In this document: positions 17,336 to 26,220 of the stretch, piece by piece
Numbering within the stretch: position 1 is the stretch's first letter
How the letters are laid out: the number at the start of each line of letters is the position of its first letter
From: Sinorhizobium medicae
Lineage (GTDB): Bacteria; Pseudomonadota; Alphaproteobacteria; Rhizobiales; Rhizobiaceae
Direction of reading: 5' to 3'
NCBI RefSeq assembly: GCF_007827695.1
Contig: NZ_VITA01000002.1
Coordinates: 124,001 to 188,000, forward strand
Length of the DNA stretch: 64,000 bases
Translations under genes and position numbers: made by a program
Notes under the pieces: model-generated
Databases searched by the model: none
Seen by the model: the letters and a program-made list of their open reading frames with translations, nothing else
Told to the model about the DNA's origin: nothing

Positions 17336-18815
17336 GAGCGGTGTTCTCCTCCGCAATCCAGCGGCGCAGTTCGCCCGCGGCGAGCTTGCCGGAGGCGGTC
17401 ATCGGCATATTCCGGCAGAGCCATATCTTGCGCGGGTGCTTGTAGCGCGGCAGGGCGGCGGCAAGATGAGCTTCGAGTGCCGCGCGGTCGAATCCGCCGC
17501 CGGGCTCGACCACGGCCGCAAGTTCGCTGCCGAGGTCCGGATGGTCCAGATCGAAGACAAAGACGGCGTTGACGCCGCCGGCTCCAAGGATCACGCTCTC
17601 CACCTCGGACGGATAGATGTTGTTGCCGCCCGACACCACCATCCCTCCCGCCCGGCCGATGAGATGCAGAGTACCGTCTTCGTCAAGGAAACCAAGGTCA
17701 CCGACCGTCGCGCGCTTTCCATGGCGGCGGAAACCGGCTCCGTCGCCGCCTGCGATATATCCCTCGGAAACCAGCTCGCTTTCGACGAAGATCATACCCG
17801 CTTCTCCCGCAGGAACCCGGTCTCCGTTTTCGCCCAGGATTGCCAGGTGAACGCCCGGAAAGGCCTTTCCGACTGCGGTCGGGGTGTGCCTGTCCATCGC
17901 CTGGGAAACGCTGATGAAACCGAGTTCGGAAGCGCCGTAATATTCCGTGACTTGAGCATTCGGGAACGCAACTCGCGCCGCCTCCCGATCCGCCGGCGTG
18001 AGCTTGGCTCCGGCAATGGTGATCTGTCTAATTGATGTCAGTGGCGAACGGGCCGCGCGCTCGCATAGCCGCCGCAGCATCGTCGGCACCAGTACCAGCC
18101 GCTTCGCCCGGAACGCCGCAATCGTTGCCAGGGACTGATCCGCCTCGAAGTGCCGGGCGCCGACGAATTCGGCTCCGGCCGTCATGGTTTCGGCAAGCGC
18201 GTAAAGCGTCAGACCGTGCGCCAGCGGTCCCGGTGCATAGGTCGTGGTTTCCGACCCGAGCCGGAAAAAGCCCTTCCCGGTCTCCAGGCTCACCCGCCAG
18301 GATCGGCGGTTGCGGATGATCGCCTTCGGTTCGCCGGTCGTACCCGACGTGAATACCACGAGAAAGGGTTCGCCGCCGTTGCCGGCGCGGACCGCGGGCG
18401 AAGGACCGGCAGCGCCTTGCAAGAGACGGCTGTGTCCCGCCGATGGCACATCGATTCGCAAGAGATCGCCTTCGGCGCGGATGACGACCTCCGGCCGCAG
18501 GCGCTCTTTCATCCGCTGGCGTGCGATTTCCGGCAGATGCGGGTCGATCAGGGCGGCGCAGTGACCGGCAGCGGTCGCGGCGATGAAAGCGGCGGGAAAG
18601 AGCGGATGATTACCGGTTTCGAGCGAAACCAGCCGCGCACGCCCGGAAAGGATGCTCCTCTCGGACACTTCTGCGGCCGATCGCTGAACGGCAGCGAAGA
18701 TCCCGCCGGCCTCCGCGGCAAGCTCACCGAACGTGAAAACCCGGCCCTCCATGCGGAAGGCCGGGGCGTGCGGGCGTTCTCTCGCATGGAGCGCGACAGC
18801 CTCGGCGAGCGGCAT
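17319..18815 (-). CDS. AMP-forming acyl-CoA ligase (YhfT-like)
   Basis: A 498-residue ANL-superfamily enzyme that would activate a carboxylic acid with ATP and CoA. Motifs: VVFTSGTTGEPKAIIRNRRS (phosphate-binding loop), TEYYGASELGFIS, ATVGDLGFLDEDGTLHLIGR (adenylate-binding Asp and hinge), and MTASGKLAAGEL with the catalytic lysine near the C-terminus. It starts 4 bases after the bioY stop and overlaps the thiolase start, so it is part of the bioMNY transcript. The link to biotin uptake suggests the acid could be biotin itself, a biotin breakdown product or a pimelate-like precursor; this is inference. Confidence 0.85.
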   Translation of the reverse strand: MPLAEAVALHARERPHAPAFRMEGRVFTFGELAAEAGGIFAAVQRSAAEVSERSILSGRARLVSLETGNHPLFPAAFIAATAAGHCAALIDPHLPEIARQRMKERLRPEVVIRAEGDLLRIDVPSAGHSRLLQGAAGPSPAVRAGNGGEPFLVVFTSGTTGEPKAIIRNRRSWRVSLETGKGFFRLGSETTTYAPGPLAHGLTLYALAETMTAGAEFVGARHFEADQSLATIAAFRAKRLVLVPTMLRRLCERAARSPLTSIRQITIAGAKLTPADREAARVAFPNAQVTEYYGASELGFISVSQAMDRHTPTAVGKAFPGVHLAILGENGDRVPAGEAGMIFVESELVSEGYIAGGDGAGFRRHGKRATVGDLGFLDEDGTLHLIGRAGGMVVSGGNNIYPSEVESVILGAGGVNAVFVFDLDHPDLGSELAAVVEPGGGFDRAALEAHLAAALPRYKHPRKIWLCRNMPMTASGKLAAGELRRWIAEENTALERLA

Positions 18816-18819
18816 CGCT

Positions 18820-19383
18820 TCAGGCGCGCGCCGGCAGCAACGGATAGCCTGCGTAGACGGCGCGAGCCGCGAGTGTCGCGATCGCGGCCTTCAGCAGGTC
18901 GCCCGGAATGAAGACGAGCGATCCGGTCGCGGCGGCGAGGAGAGGCGTGCCGGTGATAGCCGAAAGCCACGGAACGCCGATACCATAGAGCACCACGATG
19001 CCGCCCAGGATGGAGGCGAAGAAGAAGCCGGCAAACTGGCTTGCCTCGGAGGTCTGAGGCTTGACGAAGTGCTCGGCGACAAGACCCGTAACGAAGGCGG
19101 CAACGGCCCAGCCGATGATGAACCCGCCCGAAGGACCGGCGAGAACCGCGAGCCCGCCGCGCCCGCCAGAAAGCACAGGCAGTCCGATGGCGACGAGCAG
19201 GACGAGGAGGAGGAAGGCGAGCCCCCCGCGCTTCGCGCCGATAATGCAGCCCGCGAGCATCACGCCCATCGACTGCGCCGTGATCGGAACGGGAATGAAG
19301 CCGAGCGTGATCGGCGGTACAAGGCCGAGCACGACGATAATGGCGGTGAAGAGCGCAATGAGGACGAGATCTCTGGTGTTCAT
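18820..19383 (-). CDS. bioY: Biotin transporter substrate-binding protein BioY
   Basis: A 187-residue hydrophobic protein with about six membrane segments. It carries the S-component signature GLAVLAGPSGGFIIGW and the N-terminal ITLGFIPVPITAQSMGVMLAG that binds biotin in BioY proteins. It works with the BioM ATPase and BioN transmembrane protein as an energy-coupling-factor importer. GGTAGGA before the ATG gives the start. The gap to bioN is 31 bases. Confidence 0.95.
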   Translation of the reverse strand: MNTRDLVLIALFTAIIVVLGLVPPITLGFIPVPITAQSMGVMLAGCIIGAKRGGLAFLLLVLLVAIGLPVLSGGRGGLAVLAGPSGGFIIGWAVAAFVTGLVAEHFVKPQTSEASQFAGFFFASILGGIVVLYGIGVPWLSAITGTPLLAAATGSLVFIPGDLLKAAIATLAARAVYAGYPLLPARA

Positions 19384-19414
19384 ATAGTCCTACCTTTTAT
19401 TAGGAAGTACGAAT

Positions 19415-20020
19415 TCATTGACGGCGAAATCCCCGCGCGTCAATGGCGGCCGCGATCGTGTCCGCATCTCTGAGCGTCAGGATGATCAGCGGACCGATGA
19501 TGGTCAATGGCCGCAGCGGAAGCCCACGCGCGCGGTGCGCTTCGGCGAGTGCCTGATATCGGGCGAAGATGTCGGGGACGAAGCGCAACACGAGCCCAAG
19601 CGCCAGGCCGACATCTGCCGCCCTTAGCAGGCCTAACCGCTCCAAAGGCCTCAAAAGGACTGTTACCTCGTCCATGAAAGCGCCGATCGTCGTGGTCGCC
19701 GTAACCGCGGCGGCAAATAGCACGAGCGCCATCAGCCGCAAGACAAGCGCGGCAACCTGCGGGACGGGAACGAGGAACAGATTGACTGCGGCAAGAAACA
19801 GAATGGTGAAGAAGACGAAGCCGACGCGCGACAGCGCTTCGCGCAGCGGCAGCCCCAGAGTGAGATAGAGCCAGCCGCTGAGGAGAAAGGCCGGAAGCAG
19901 CAGAAAGGGCGAGTCCGTCGCAAAGAGCGCGACGCTTAAGGCGACGAGTGCCACGAGCTTGACGCGCACCGGTATGCGGTGAAACCAGCTTTCCCCCTCG
20001 ACATAGAGACTTGTCAGCAT
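19415..20020 (-). CDS. bioN: Biotin ECF transporter transmembrane protein BioN
   Basis: A 201-residue EcfT-type membrane protein. It has several N-terminal membrane helices and two Ala-Arg-Gly motifs in cytoplasmic coupling helices (EAHRARGLPLRP and DARGFRRQ), which dock onto the ATPase. It overlaps the bioM stop by seven bases, so translation is coupled to bioM. Confidence 0.95.
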   Translation of the reverse strand: MLTSLYVEGESWFHRIPVRVKLVALVALSVALFATDSPFLLLPAFLLSGWLYLTLGLPLREALSRVGFVFFTILFLAAVNLFLVPVPQVAALVLRLMALVLFAAAVTATTTIGAFMDEVTVLLRPLERLGLLRAADVGLALGLVLRFVPDIFARYQALAEAHRARGLPLRPLTIIGPLIILTLRDADTIAAAIDARGFRRQ

Positions 20021-20694
20021 CCGGCGACCTCGTGATAGCGACGGATGGTTTCGTCCGGCGCTCCGTCGGCGATGAGCCGGCCCTCGTGGAACAGCAGAAC
20101 CCGCTCGGCGCCTTCGACGAGGGCCAGGTCGTGTGTGATGACGATCGTGTCTTCGTCGAGCGCTTCGATGGTTTCGGCCACCATCCGGCGATTTCTGAGG
20201 TCGAGCTGATTGGTCGGCTCATCAAGGATCAGGATTTTCGGTCCGGTGACGACGACGCTTGCCATTGCGACGAGCTGCGTTTCGCCGCCGGACAGTTCGT
20301 GCACCCGCCTGCGAGCGAGATGGCCGACACCGAAGCGTGCAAGGGCTGCCTCGGTCCGCGACGAGATTTCATGCGCCGGCAGCCCGCGGTTCTTGAGCCC
20401 GAAGGCGATGTCGTCGGATACGATCGGCATGATCAGCTGGTGTTGAGGATTCTGAAAGATAAAGCCGGCTTCGGTGAGAACCGCCCTGTCGTCCTCGACC
20501 GTGTCGAGACCGTTGACCTTCACTTTGCCGGTTGTCGGCTTGACGAGTCCGTTCATCAGCCGTGCGAACGTGGTCTTGCCGGAACCGTTAAGACCGATGA
20601 TGCCGACCCGGCGCTCGTCGAGGGCAAGGGTCAGGCTGTGAAGCGCGACCCGGTCGCCGAAGCTGACGGAACAATTGGTAAAGCGAATTTCCAA
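20014..20694 (-). CDS. bioM: Biotin ECF transporter ATPase BioM
   Basis: An approximately 226-residue ABC ATPase with Walker A (GLNGSGKTTFARL), Q-loop (FIFQNPQHQ), signature LSGGETQLVAMA, Walker B (KILILDEPTNQLD) and the switch His (ITHDLAL). It powers biotin uptake with BioN and BioY. I prefer the TTG at 20694 (MEIRFTNCSVSFGDR) with AAGG nine bases upstream; the frame stays open to a TTG at 20757. It is the first gene of the operon. I looked for a BioR-type TTAT-N2-ATAA operator in the 120 bases between it and the divergent gene and found none convincing. Confidence 0.92.
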   Translation of the reverse strand: MEIRFTNCSVSFGDRVALHSLTLALDERRVGIIGLNGSGKTTFARLMNGLVKPTTGKVKVNGLDTVEDDRAVLTEAGFIFQNPQHQLIMPIVSDDIAFGLKNRGLPAHEISSRTEAALARFGVGHLARRRVHELSGGETQLVAMASVVVTGPKILILDEPTNQLDLRNRRMVAETIEALDEDTIVITHDLALVEGAERVLLFHEGRLIADGAPDETIRRYHEVAGC

Positions 20695-20816
20695 TCCTTC
20701 GACCCTTCGCGAAATTTGGGTGACCGCTCTATAGGACAAGTCGGTCGGATAGAGCAATGTGGCACATTCTGTCGGTTCCCGTTTGAAACCTGGGAATAAA
20801 AGCCTACTCTTTGCTC

Positions 20817-22016
20817 ATGACGATTCGCCTTTCCAATCGCGATGCCCGCCGCATCTTTCTCGCCAAGCAGGGGCTTTCGGCCGCGCCGCATCGCGCGCTC
20901 GGCAAGGATGGCCTGCTGCAGTTGATTCACGAGATCGGCTTCGTGCAGGTCGACAGCATAGCGACCGTCGAAAGGGCCCATCATCAGATTCTCTTTTCCC
21001 GTAATCAGACCTATCGCCGCGAGCATCTGGCGGAGCTCCTGGAAAAGGACGGCGAGCTCTTCGAGCACTGGACCCACGACGCTTCGATCATCCCGAGCAC
21101 CTTCTTCGTCTATTGGAAGCATCGTTTCAAATGGGAGAGCGAAACGCTCCGCGAGCGGTGGCGCAAATGGCGCGGAGACGGTTTCGATGCAAGCTGCGAC
21201 GAAACGTATGAGCGGATCGCCGCCAACGGTGCCGTCATGTCGCGCGATCTGAAGGAAGAGGGTCACCAGTCCGGCGGCTGGTGGAACTGGCATCCGTCGA
21301 AGACGGCGCTGGAGGTGCTCTGGCGGCAGGGGAAGCTTGCGATCGCGCGCCGCGAAAACTTCCAGAAGGTGTATGATCTGACGGAACGCGTCATTCCAGT
21401 CCGCCATTACGAAGGCGAGGTTGCGCATGAGGAATTTATCGACTGGGCCTGCCGCAGCGCGCTCGAGCGGTTGGGCTTTGCGACCCACGGAGAGATCGCG
21501 GCCTTCTGGGACCTCGTATCGCCGGACGAGGCGAAGGGCTGGGTCGCCGCCCATCGCGACGAGTTATGCGACATCGTCATCGAGTCGGCCAATGGCGGCA
21601 AGCCGCGCCCGTCCTATGCTTTCGCGCACTTCCCGGATGGTCTTGGCGACATTCCCGAGCCACCCGGCCGCATCCGGGTGCTGAGCCCCTTTGATCCGCT
21701 GCTGCGCGACCGGAACCGGGCCGAGCGGCTTTTCGATTTCTTTTATCGCATCGAGGTTTTCGTGCCGGAGCCGAAGCGGGAATATGGCTATTATGTCTTC
21801 CCTTTACTCGAAGGCGACCGGCTCATCGGCCGCATCGACATGAAGGCCGATCGCAGGGGTGGAAGCCTCGACGTGCGGCGCCTTTGGCTGGAGCGGGGCG
21901 TCAGGGCATCATCGGGCCGAATGGAAAAGCTGATGGCCGAACTCGATCGGGTTGCCCGTTTTGCCGGCGTCGAGAAGGTCAAACTGCTCGAAAGCTGGAA
22001 CGCTGCCCTTTCCTGA
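20817..22016 (+). CDS. AlkX/YcaQ-family DNA glycosylase (HTH_42)
   Basis: A 399-residue protein of the winged-helix family once called DUF1006. The family includes E. coli YcaQ (AlkX) and Streptomyces AlkZ, which unhook DNA interstrand crosslinks and other alkylated bases. Catalysis needs a Q-x-Q or Q-x-D motif; here GFVQVDSIATVERAHH carries the Q-x-D form of the AlkX branch. Other landmarks are HWTHDASIIP, GWWNWHPSKTALEVLWRQG and RVLSPFDPLLRDR. The ATG at 20817 was chosen; a TTG two codons earlier is possible, and neither has a strong ribosome site. It is divergent from bioM and followed by tldD. Confidence 0.85.
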   Translation: MTIRLSNRDARRIFLAKQGLSAAPHRALGKDGLLQLIHEIGFVQVDSIATVERAHHQILFSRNQTYRREHLAELLEKDGELFEHWTHDASIIPSTFFVYWKHRFKWESETLRERWRKWRGDGFDASCDETYERIAANGAVMSRDLKEEGHQSGGWWNWHPSKTALEVLWRQGKLAIARRENFQKVYDLTERVIPVRHYEGEVAHEEFIDWACRSALERLGFATHGEIAAFWDLVSPDEAKGWVAAHRDELCDIVIESANGGKPRPSYAFAHFPDGLGDIPEPPGRIRVLSPFDPLLRDRNRAERLFDFFYRIEVFVPEPKREYGYYVFPLLEGDRLIGRIDMKADRRGGSLDVRRLWLERGVRASSGRMEKLMAELDRVARFAGVEKVKLLESWNAALS

Positions 22017-22118
22017 CCGATTTCCGGTGGTGTGTTTTTTCTTGGCTTGTCGGCCGGCTCTCCCTAAATGGAGCCAATACGTTTCACGACCCAATCCTTC
22101 ACGGCAGGGAGCAGAACC

Positions 22119-23534
22119 ATGGATACCAATCTGATCAGCCTCTTCGATGCGGACGAGGCGACGGTCCGCAAGGTTCTCTCCGACACGCTTGCCGGCGCCG
22201 ATGACGGCGAACTCTTCCTCGAACATGCGCAGGCGGAGGTGCTCTCCTTCGACAATGGCCGCCTGAAGGGCGGCAGTTTCAACACCGACCAGGGCTTCGG
22301 CCTGCGCGCCGTCGCCGGCGAGGCTGTCGGCTACGCGCATGCCGGCGAGTTGTCGCTCGCTGCCTTGAAGAGGGCTGCGGACGCGGTGGAGCAGGTGACG
22401 CGTGGCTATTCCGGCTCCTATTCGGCAGCGCCGCAGCGCACCAACAAGAAGCTTTACGGAGACGGAAATCCGATCGGCGAGCCAAGTTTCGAGACCAAGG
22501 TGAAGCTGCTCCAGGAGATCGATGCCTATCTGCGCGCCAAGGAGGCCAAGGTCAGGCAGGTAACCGCGACGGTCGCTGCGAGCTGGCAGGTCGTGGATAT
22601 TCTGAGAGCCGATGGACACCGCGTCCACGACGTGCGGCCGATGACGCGGATCAACATCTCCGTCGTGGTCGGCGAGGGCGACCGGCAGGAAAGCGGATCC
22701 TTCGGCATCGGCGGGCGGCGCGGCTTCGGTGAGTTCATCACCGAGGACAGCTGGAAAAGCGGAGCCGACGAGGCACTGCGGCAGGCGCTTGTCAATCTGG
22801 AGGCGATCGACGCGCCGGCGGGCACCATGGACATCGTACTTGCCTCCGGCTGGCCCGGCGTCATGCTTCATGAAGCGGTCGGACATGGGCTGGAGGGCGA
22901 TTTCAACCGCAAGAAAACCTCGGCCTTTGCGGGGCTCCTGGGAGAACAGGTTGCTGCCAAAGGCGTTACCGTCGTCGACGACGGTACAATCGAAGCGCGC
23001 CGCGGCTCCATCTCGATCGACGACGAGGGCACACCCTCCGGCTACAACGTCCTGATCGAGGACGGCAAGCTCGTCGGCTATATGCAGGACCGGCAGAATG
23101 CCCGCCTCATGGGCATGGAGCCGACCGGCAACGGCCGCCGCCAGGGCTACGCCCATGTGCCGATGCCGCGCATGACCAACACCTATATGCTTGCCGGGGA
23201 CCGCACGCCCGATGAAATCATCTCATCGGTGAAGAAGGGCATCTATGCCGTCTCATTTGGCGGCGGGCAGGTCGACATCACCTCCGGCAAATTCGTCTTC
23301 GGCTGCACCGAGGCCTACCTGATCGAGAACGGCAAGGTCGGAGCGCCGGTCAAGGGTGCGATGCTGATCGGCAACGGACCGGATGCGATGAAGCGCGTGA
23401 CGATGGTCGGGAACGACACGAAGCTCGACACCGGCATCGGCAATTGCGGAAAGGCCGGCCAGTGGGTCCCGGTTGGCGTCGGCCAGCCGCACCTGCGGAT
23501 GGATCAGATCACCGTCGGCGGCACGCAGGCGTGA
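22119..23534 (+). CDS. tldD: Metalloprotease TldD
   Basis: A 471-residue TldD-family protease subunit. The zinc motif HEAVGHGLEGDFNRKKTSAF (HExxxH) is intact, with FNTDQGFGLRAV at the N-terminus and the C-terminal FVFGCTEAYLIENGKVGAPV. TldD forms a heterodimer with TldE (PmbA) and trims peptides such as microcin precursors or the CcdA antitoxin. Its partner is not in this window. The ATG at 22119 has GGGAG seven bases before it; an ATG 17 codons upstream is weaker. Confidence 0.93.
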   Translation: MDTNLISLFDADEATVRKVLSDTLAGADDGELFLEHAQAEVLSFDNGRLKGGSFNTDQGFGLRAVAGEAVGYAHAGELSLAALKRAADAVEQVTRGYSGSYSAAPQRTNKKLYGDGNPIGEPSFETKVKLLQEIDAYLRAKEAKVRQVTATVAASWQVVDILRADGHRVHDVRPMTRINISVVVGEGDRQESGSFGIGGRRGFGEFITEDSWKSGADEALRQALVNLEAIDAPAGTMDIVLASGWPGVMLHEAVGHGLEGDFNRKKTSAFAGLLGEQVAAKGVTVVDDGTIEARRGSISIDDEGTPSGYNVLIEDGKLVGYMQDRQNARLMGMEPTGNGRRQGYAHVPMPRMTNTYMLAGDRTPDEIISSVKKGIYAVSFGGGQVDITSGKFVFGCTEAYLIENGKVGAPVKGAMLIGNGPDAMKRVTMVGNDTKLDTGIGNCGKAGQWVPVGVGQPHLRMDQITVGGTQA

Positions 23535-23544
23535 TAAGGCTTAC

Positions 23545-23564
23545 CTCTGTGCTTCGCCACAGAG
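23545..23564. terminator. Hairpin between convergent tldD and carboxypeptidase genes
   Basis: CTCTGTG (23545-23551) pairs with CACAGAG (23558-23564) around CTTCGC, with partial pairing of the flanks. It fills the 37-base gap between two stop codons. No T-run follows on either side, so termination is only suggested by position. Confidence 0.4.
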
Positions 23565-23571
23565 TGAGGCG

Positions 23572-24789
23572 TTAGCCCTCGTCGGGAAGCAGGACGCAGT
23601 CATAGGACCGCTTCTTCAGGACGTCGCAGGCGATAGCCGCGGCTTCGCGACTGACAAAGCCTACGAACCCTACGCGATAGGCTTTGCCGGCGGCCTCGGA
23701 GTGCGGCGTGCCGCCGAGCAGGGCGGCGCCACCGGCCGATTGCGCTTCGACGAGCATCTTGCGCGCACCTTCGGCCGTTGGTGCGGTGGAAAGCTGAATA
23801 CGCCAGCCGTTGGAGAAGCTCGGAGCCGAAGCCGCTGCCACCGCGGCGGGCACGGTGGTCGGCGCTGCCGCAGCGGGCGCGGCCAGAGCTTCGACGGCGG
23901 GCTTGGTGCCCGCATAGGACAGGGAAACGCCAGGCAGGCTCGCCACGTCCGCAAGGCGAGGCGCGTTTGCCGACTCGATCATTGGGCGGCCGGGCGATGA
24001 GACCCTGCCCAGGTGCTGGTCGAGGAGCGCCGCCATCTTTTCATCACGGCTTCGTGCGCTTCGCCCGCCGAGCACGACGCCGATAAGGCGGCGATTGCCT
24101 TCGGCCACGGCGCTTACGAGATTGTAACCGGAGGCGCGCGTGTAGCCGGTCTTGATTCCGTCCATTCCCTGATAACGATACATCAGATTGTTGTGCCCGC
24201 GGATCACGCGGCCGCGGAAGGCGAAGCTCTGGACCGAGAACAGACGATACTCGCGTGGGTAATGCCGCATGAGCGCAACGGCGAGCCGCGCCATGTCCCG
24301 CGCCGTGGTCACCTGCTCGCTTGCAGGCAGGCCCGAAGCGTTGACGAAGAACGTGCGGTTCATGCCGAGCTGGCGCGCCTTCGCGTTCATCATTCTCGCA
24401 AAGCCTTCCTCCGTGCCGCCAAGCCGTTCGGCCATCGCCGCCGCCGCGTCGTTGGCCGAGCGGACGATCATGCCGTAGACGGCCTCCTGGACGGTGATCG
24501 TCTCACCTGGCCTGACGCCGAGCTTCGTCGGCGGCTTGCGTGCAGCGGTCGCCGACATGGGCACCGGCGTCTTCCAGGCGAGCTGGCCGCGATGCAGCGC
24601 CTCGAAGGTCATATAGAGCGTCATCATCTTGGTGAGGGACGCGGGATGGTTGAGCGTGTCGGGGTTTTCGGCGGAGAGGACGCGGCCCGTCCGGGCATCG
24701 ACGACGAGAGAGGCGCTGCCGGCTACAGCCTGAGCGGTACCGAAGAAGAGCACGGCGATTGTCGCCAGAGCCAATCGGAATCTCGTCAT
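23572..24789 (-). CDS. D-alanyl-D-alanine carboxypeptidase with SPOR domain
   Basis: A 405-residue secreted penicillin-binding protein of the DacF/S11 type. The signal peptide ends near AVAG-SASL. Active-site motifs are S51-L-T-K54, S111-A-N113 and K213-T-G215, all intact. A proline/alanine-rich linker (about 295-325) leads to a C-terminal SPOR domain (about 327-402, GWRIQLSTAPTAEGARKML...), which binds denuded septal peptidoglycan. The enzyme would trim the terminal D-Ala from stem peptides at the division site. Convergent to tldD. Confidence 0.93.
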   Translation of the reverse strand: MTRFRLALATIAVLFFGTAQAVAGSASLVVDARTGRVLSAENPDTLNHPASLTKMMTLYMTFEALHRGQLAWKTPVPMSATAARKPPTKLGVRPGETITVQEAVYGMIVRSANDAAAAMAERLGGTEEGFARMMNAKARQLGMNRTFFVNASGLPASEQVTTARDMARLAVALMRHYPREYRLFSVQSFAFRGRVIRGHNNLMYRYQGMDGIKTGYTRASGYNLVSAVAEGNRRLIGVVLGGRSARSRDEKMAALLDQHLGRVSSPGRPMIESANAPRLADVASLPGVSLSYAGTKPAVEALAAPAAAAPTTVPAAVAAASAPSFSNGWRIQLSTAPTAEGARKMLVEAQSAGGAALLGGTPHSEAAGKAYRVGFVGFVSREAAAIACDVLKKRSYDCVLLPDEG

Positions 24790-24986
24790 CGAACTCCCCC
24801 TTTATAGAGATGTGCGGCCGAAATTGATGCGGCTCGCTGTTGTGACAGGCTCAACGCTTTGTTGCAACCGTGACGCTGAAATCCGACCCGCTCTTACGCC
24901 GCTCAAAGCCGATTTAGCAAGGCTTAACCCGACAAAGGTTACCGTCTGGCCCCGGCAAGGCCGATGCAGAGATTTGAGAAGATAAG

Positions 24987-26045
24987 ATGAAAGACGGCTT
25001 CGCGGGCCTCGTCCGCACCCATGTCAAACGCACTGCGATCACCGGTGGTCTTGAGGCTGCGCATCTGCTTGCGCGTGCGCGTCTGATGGGGGCGGCCCGT
25101 GGTCGCGGGGCAGTCTTTACACTGCACCACGTCCGCCCGAAGGTTCCGCGGAGCTTCGATCCCAATGCCCATCTGGAAATCACACCGGAATTCCTCGAGG
25201 ATGCGATCCTGACATTGAAGCGGGACGGCTATCGCTTCATCCCTTTGGACGAGCTGCCTTCCAGCCTGACTTTCGCCGGCACCCGACCCCTTGCCTGTTT
25301 CACCCTCGACGACGGTTACCGCAATAATCTCGACCACGCGCTGCCCGTCTTCGAGCGGCACGGCGTGCCTTTCACCGTCTTCGTCACGGCCGGCTACGCC
25401 GAGCGCACCCACACGCTCTGGTGGGAGACACTCGCCGAGCTCCTGTCCGTCAGCCGAAGGTTCCACTTCGATTTCGGCACGGGCGAGGAAATAGTGGCGA
25501 GCGGGAGCCTTCCACAGAAGCAAGCCGCCTTCGACCGGCTCGCCACCTATATCCATGAAAGTGGCGAGGCGGACGCCATCGCTGCACTGAATCGGGCCGC
25601 TTGCGAACACGGCATCGATCCTCTTGCCATCACCGAGCGATTGACGCTGGACGAGGCGGGACTTCGCAGGCTGATCAGGTGCCCGCTTGCAAGCCTCGGC
25701 GGGCACACGATCAGCCATCGCGCAATCGCGCGGCTAGGCGACGGCGAAGCCCGCCGCGAAATCGCCGGTTCCGCCGGGTGCGTAGAGGCGATCACGGGTC
25801 GCCGCCCGTCCACCTTCGCGTATCCCTATGGTGACCGGCTTTCGGTGTCGCCACGCGATCACCGGCTGGTGGCGGAGCTTGGTATTTCCGTCGCGGTGAC
25901 GACGCAGCCGGCCATGCTTGCCGAGACCACGAATCTCCATGCGCTGCCGCGGATTTCGCTCAATGGCCATTTCCAGAACGCGCGCTATGTCACCGCGCTC
26001 GGATCCGGTATTCCGTTCCGGCTCTTCGCCCGGGGCGCAGGCTGA
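24987..26045 (+). CDS. Polysaccharide deacetylase family protein (NodB-like)
   Basis: A 352-residue protein with a NodB-homology domain. CFTLDDGYRNNLDHALPVF carries the catalytic and metal-binding Asp pair, LGGHTISHRAIARLGDGEARREI the metal-binding histidines, and TFAYPYGD the following loop. It should remove N- or O-acetyl groups from a polysaccharide. No cleaved signal peptide is obvious, so it may act inside the cell or be anchored. It stands alone; the nearest gene downstream encodes a DUF2254 membrane protein. Confidence 0.85.
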   Translation: MKDGFAGLVRTHVKRTAITGGLEAAHLLARARLMGAARGRGAVFTLHHVRPKVPRSFDPNAHLEITPEFLEDAILTLKRDGYRFIPLDELPSSLTFAGTRPLACFTLDDGYRNNLDHALPVFERHGVPFTVFVTAGYAERTHTLWWETLAELLSVSRRFHFDFGTGEEIVASGSLPQKQAAFDRLATYIHESGEADAIAALNRAACEHGIDPLAITERLTLDEAGLRRLIRCPLASLGGHTISHRAIARLGDGEARREIAGSAGCVEAITGRRPSTFAYPYGDRLSVSPRDHRLVAELGISVAVTTQPAMLAETTNLHALPRISLNGHFQNARYVTALGSGIPFRLFARGAG

Positions 26046-26220
26046 GCGAGCCATGCATTGCCGCTCTTGGAACAGCGCCCGTTCCCGGCACAACATCTCA
26101 GCGATTGCAAACAAGGCGGTACTACTTTAGCGGTAGCGCCGGACCGGGGCGGCGGGGCAGACGCGAGGTTCAGCCTGGCAGCGCCGCAGGAGGTCATGCA
26201 ATGAGAGTGGAGGTTGGGCG

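Noticed and set aside
20695..20816. Possible BioR operator between bioM and the glycosylase gene
   Set aside because: TCTATAGGA near 20728 only loosely resembles TTAT-N2-ATAA; too weak to list.
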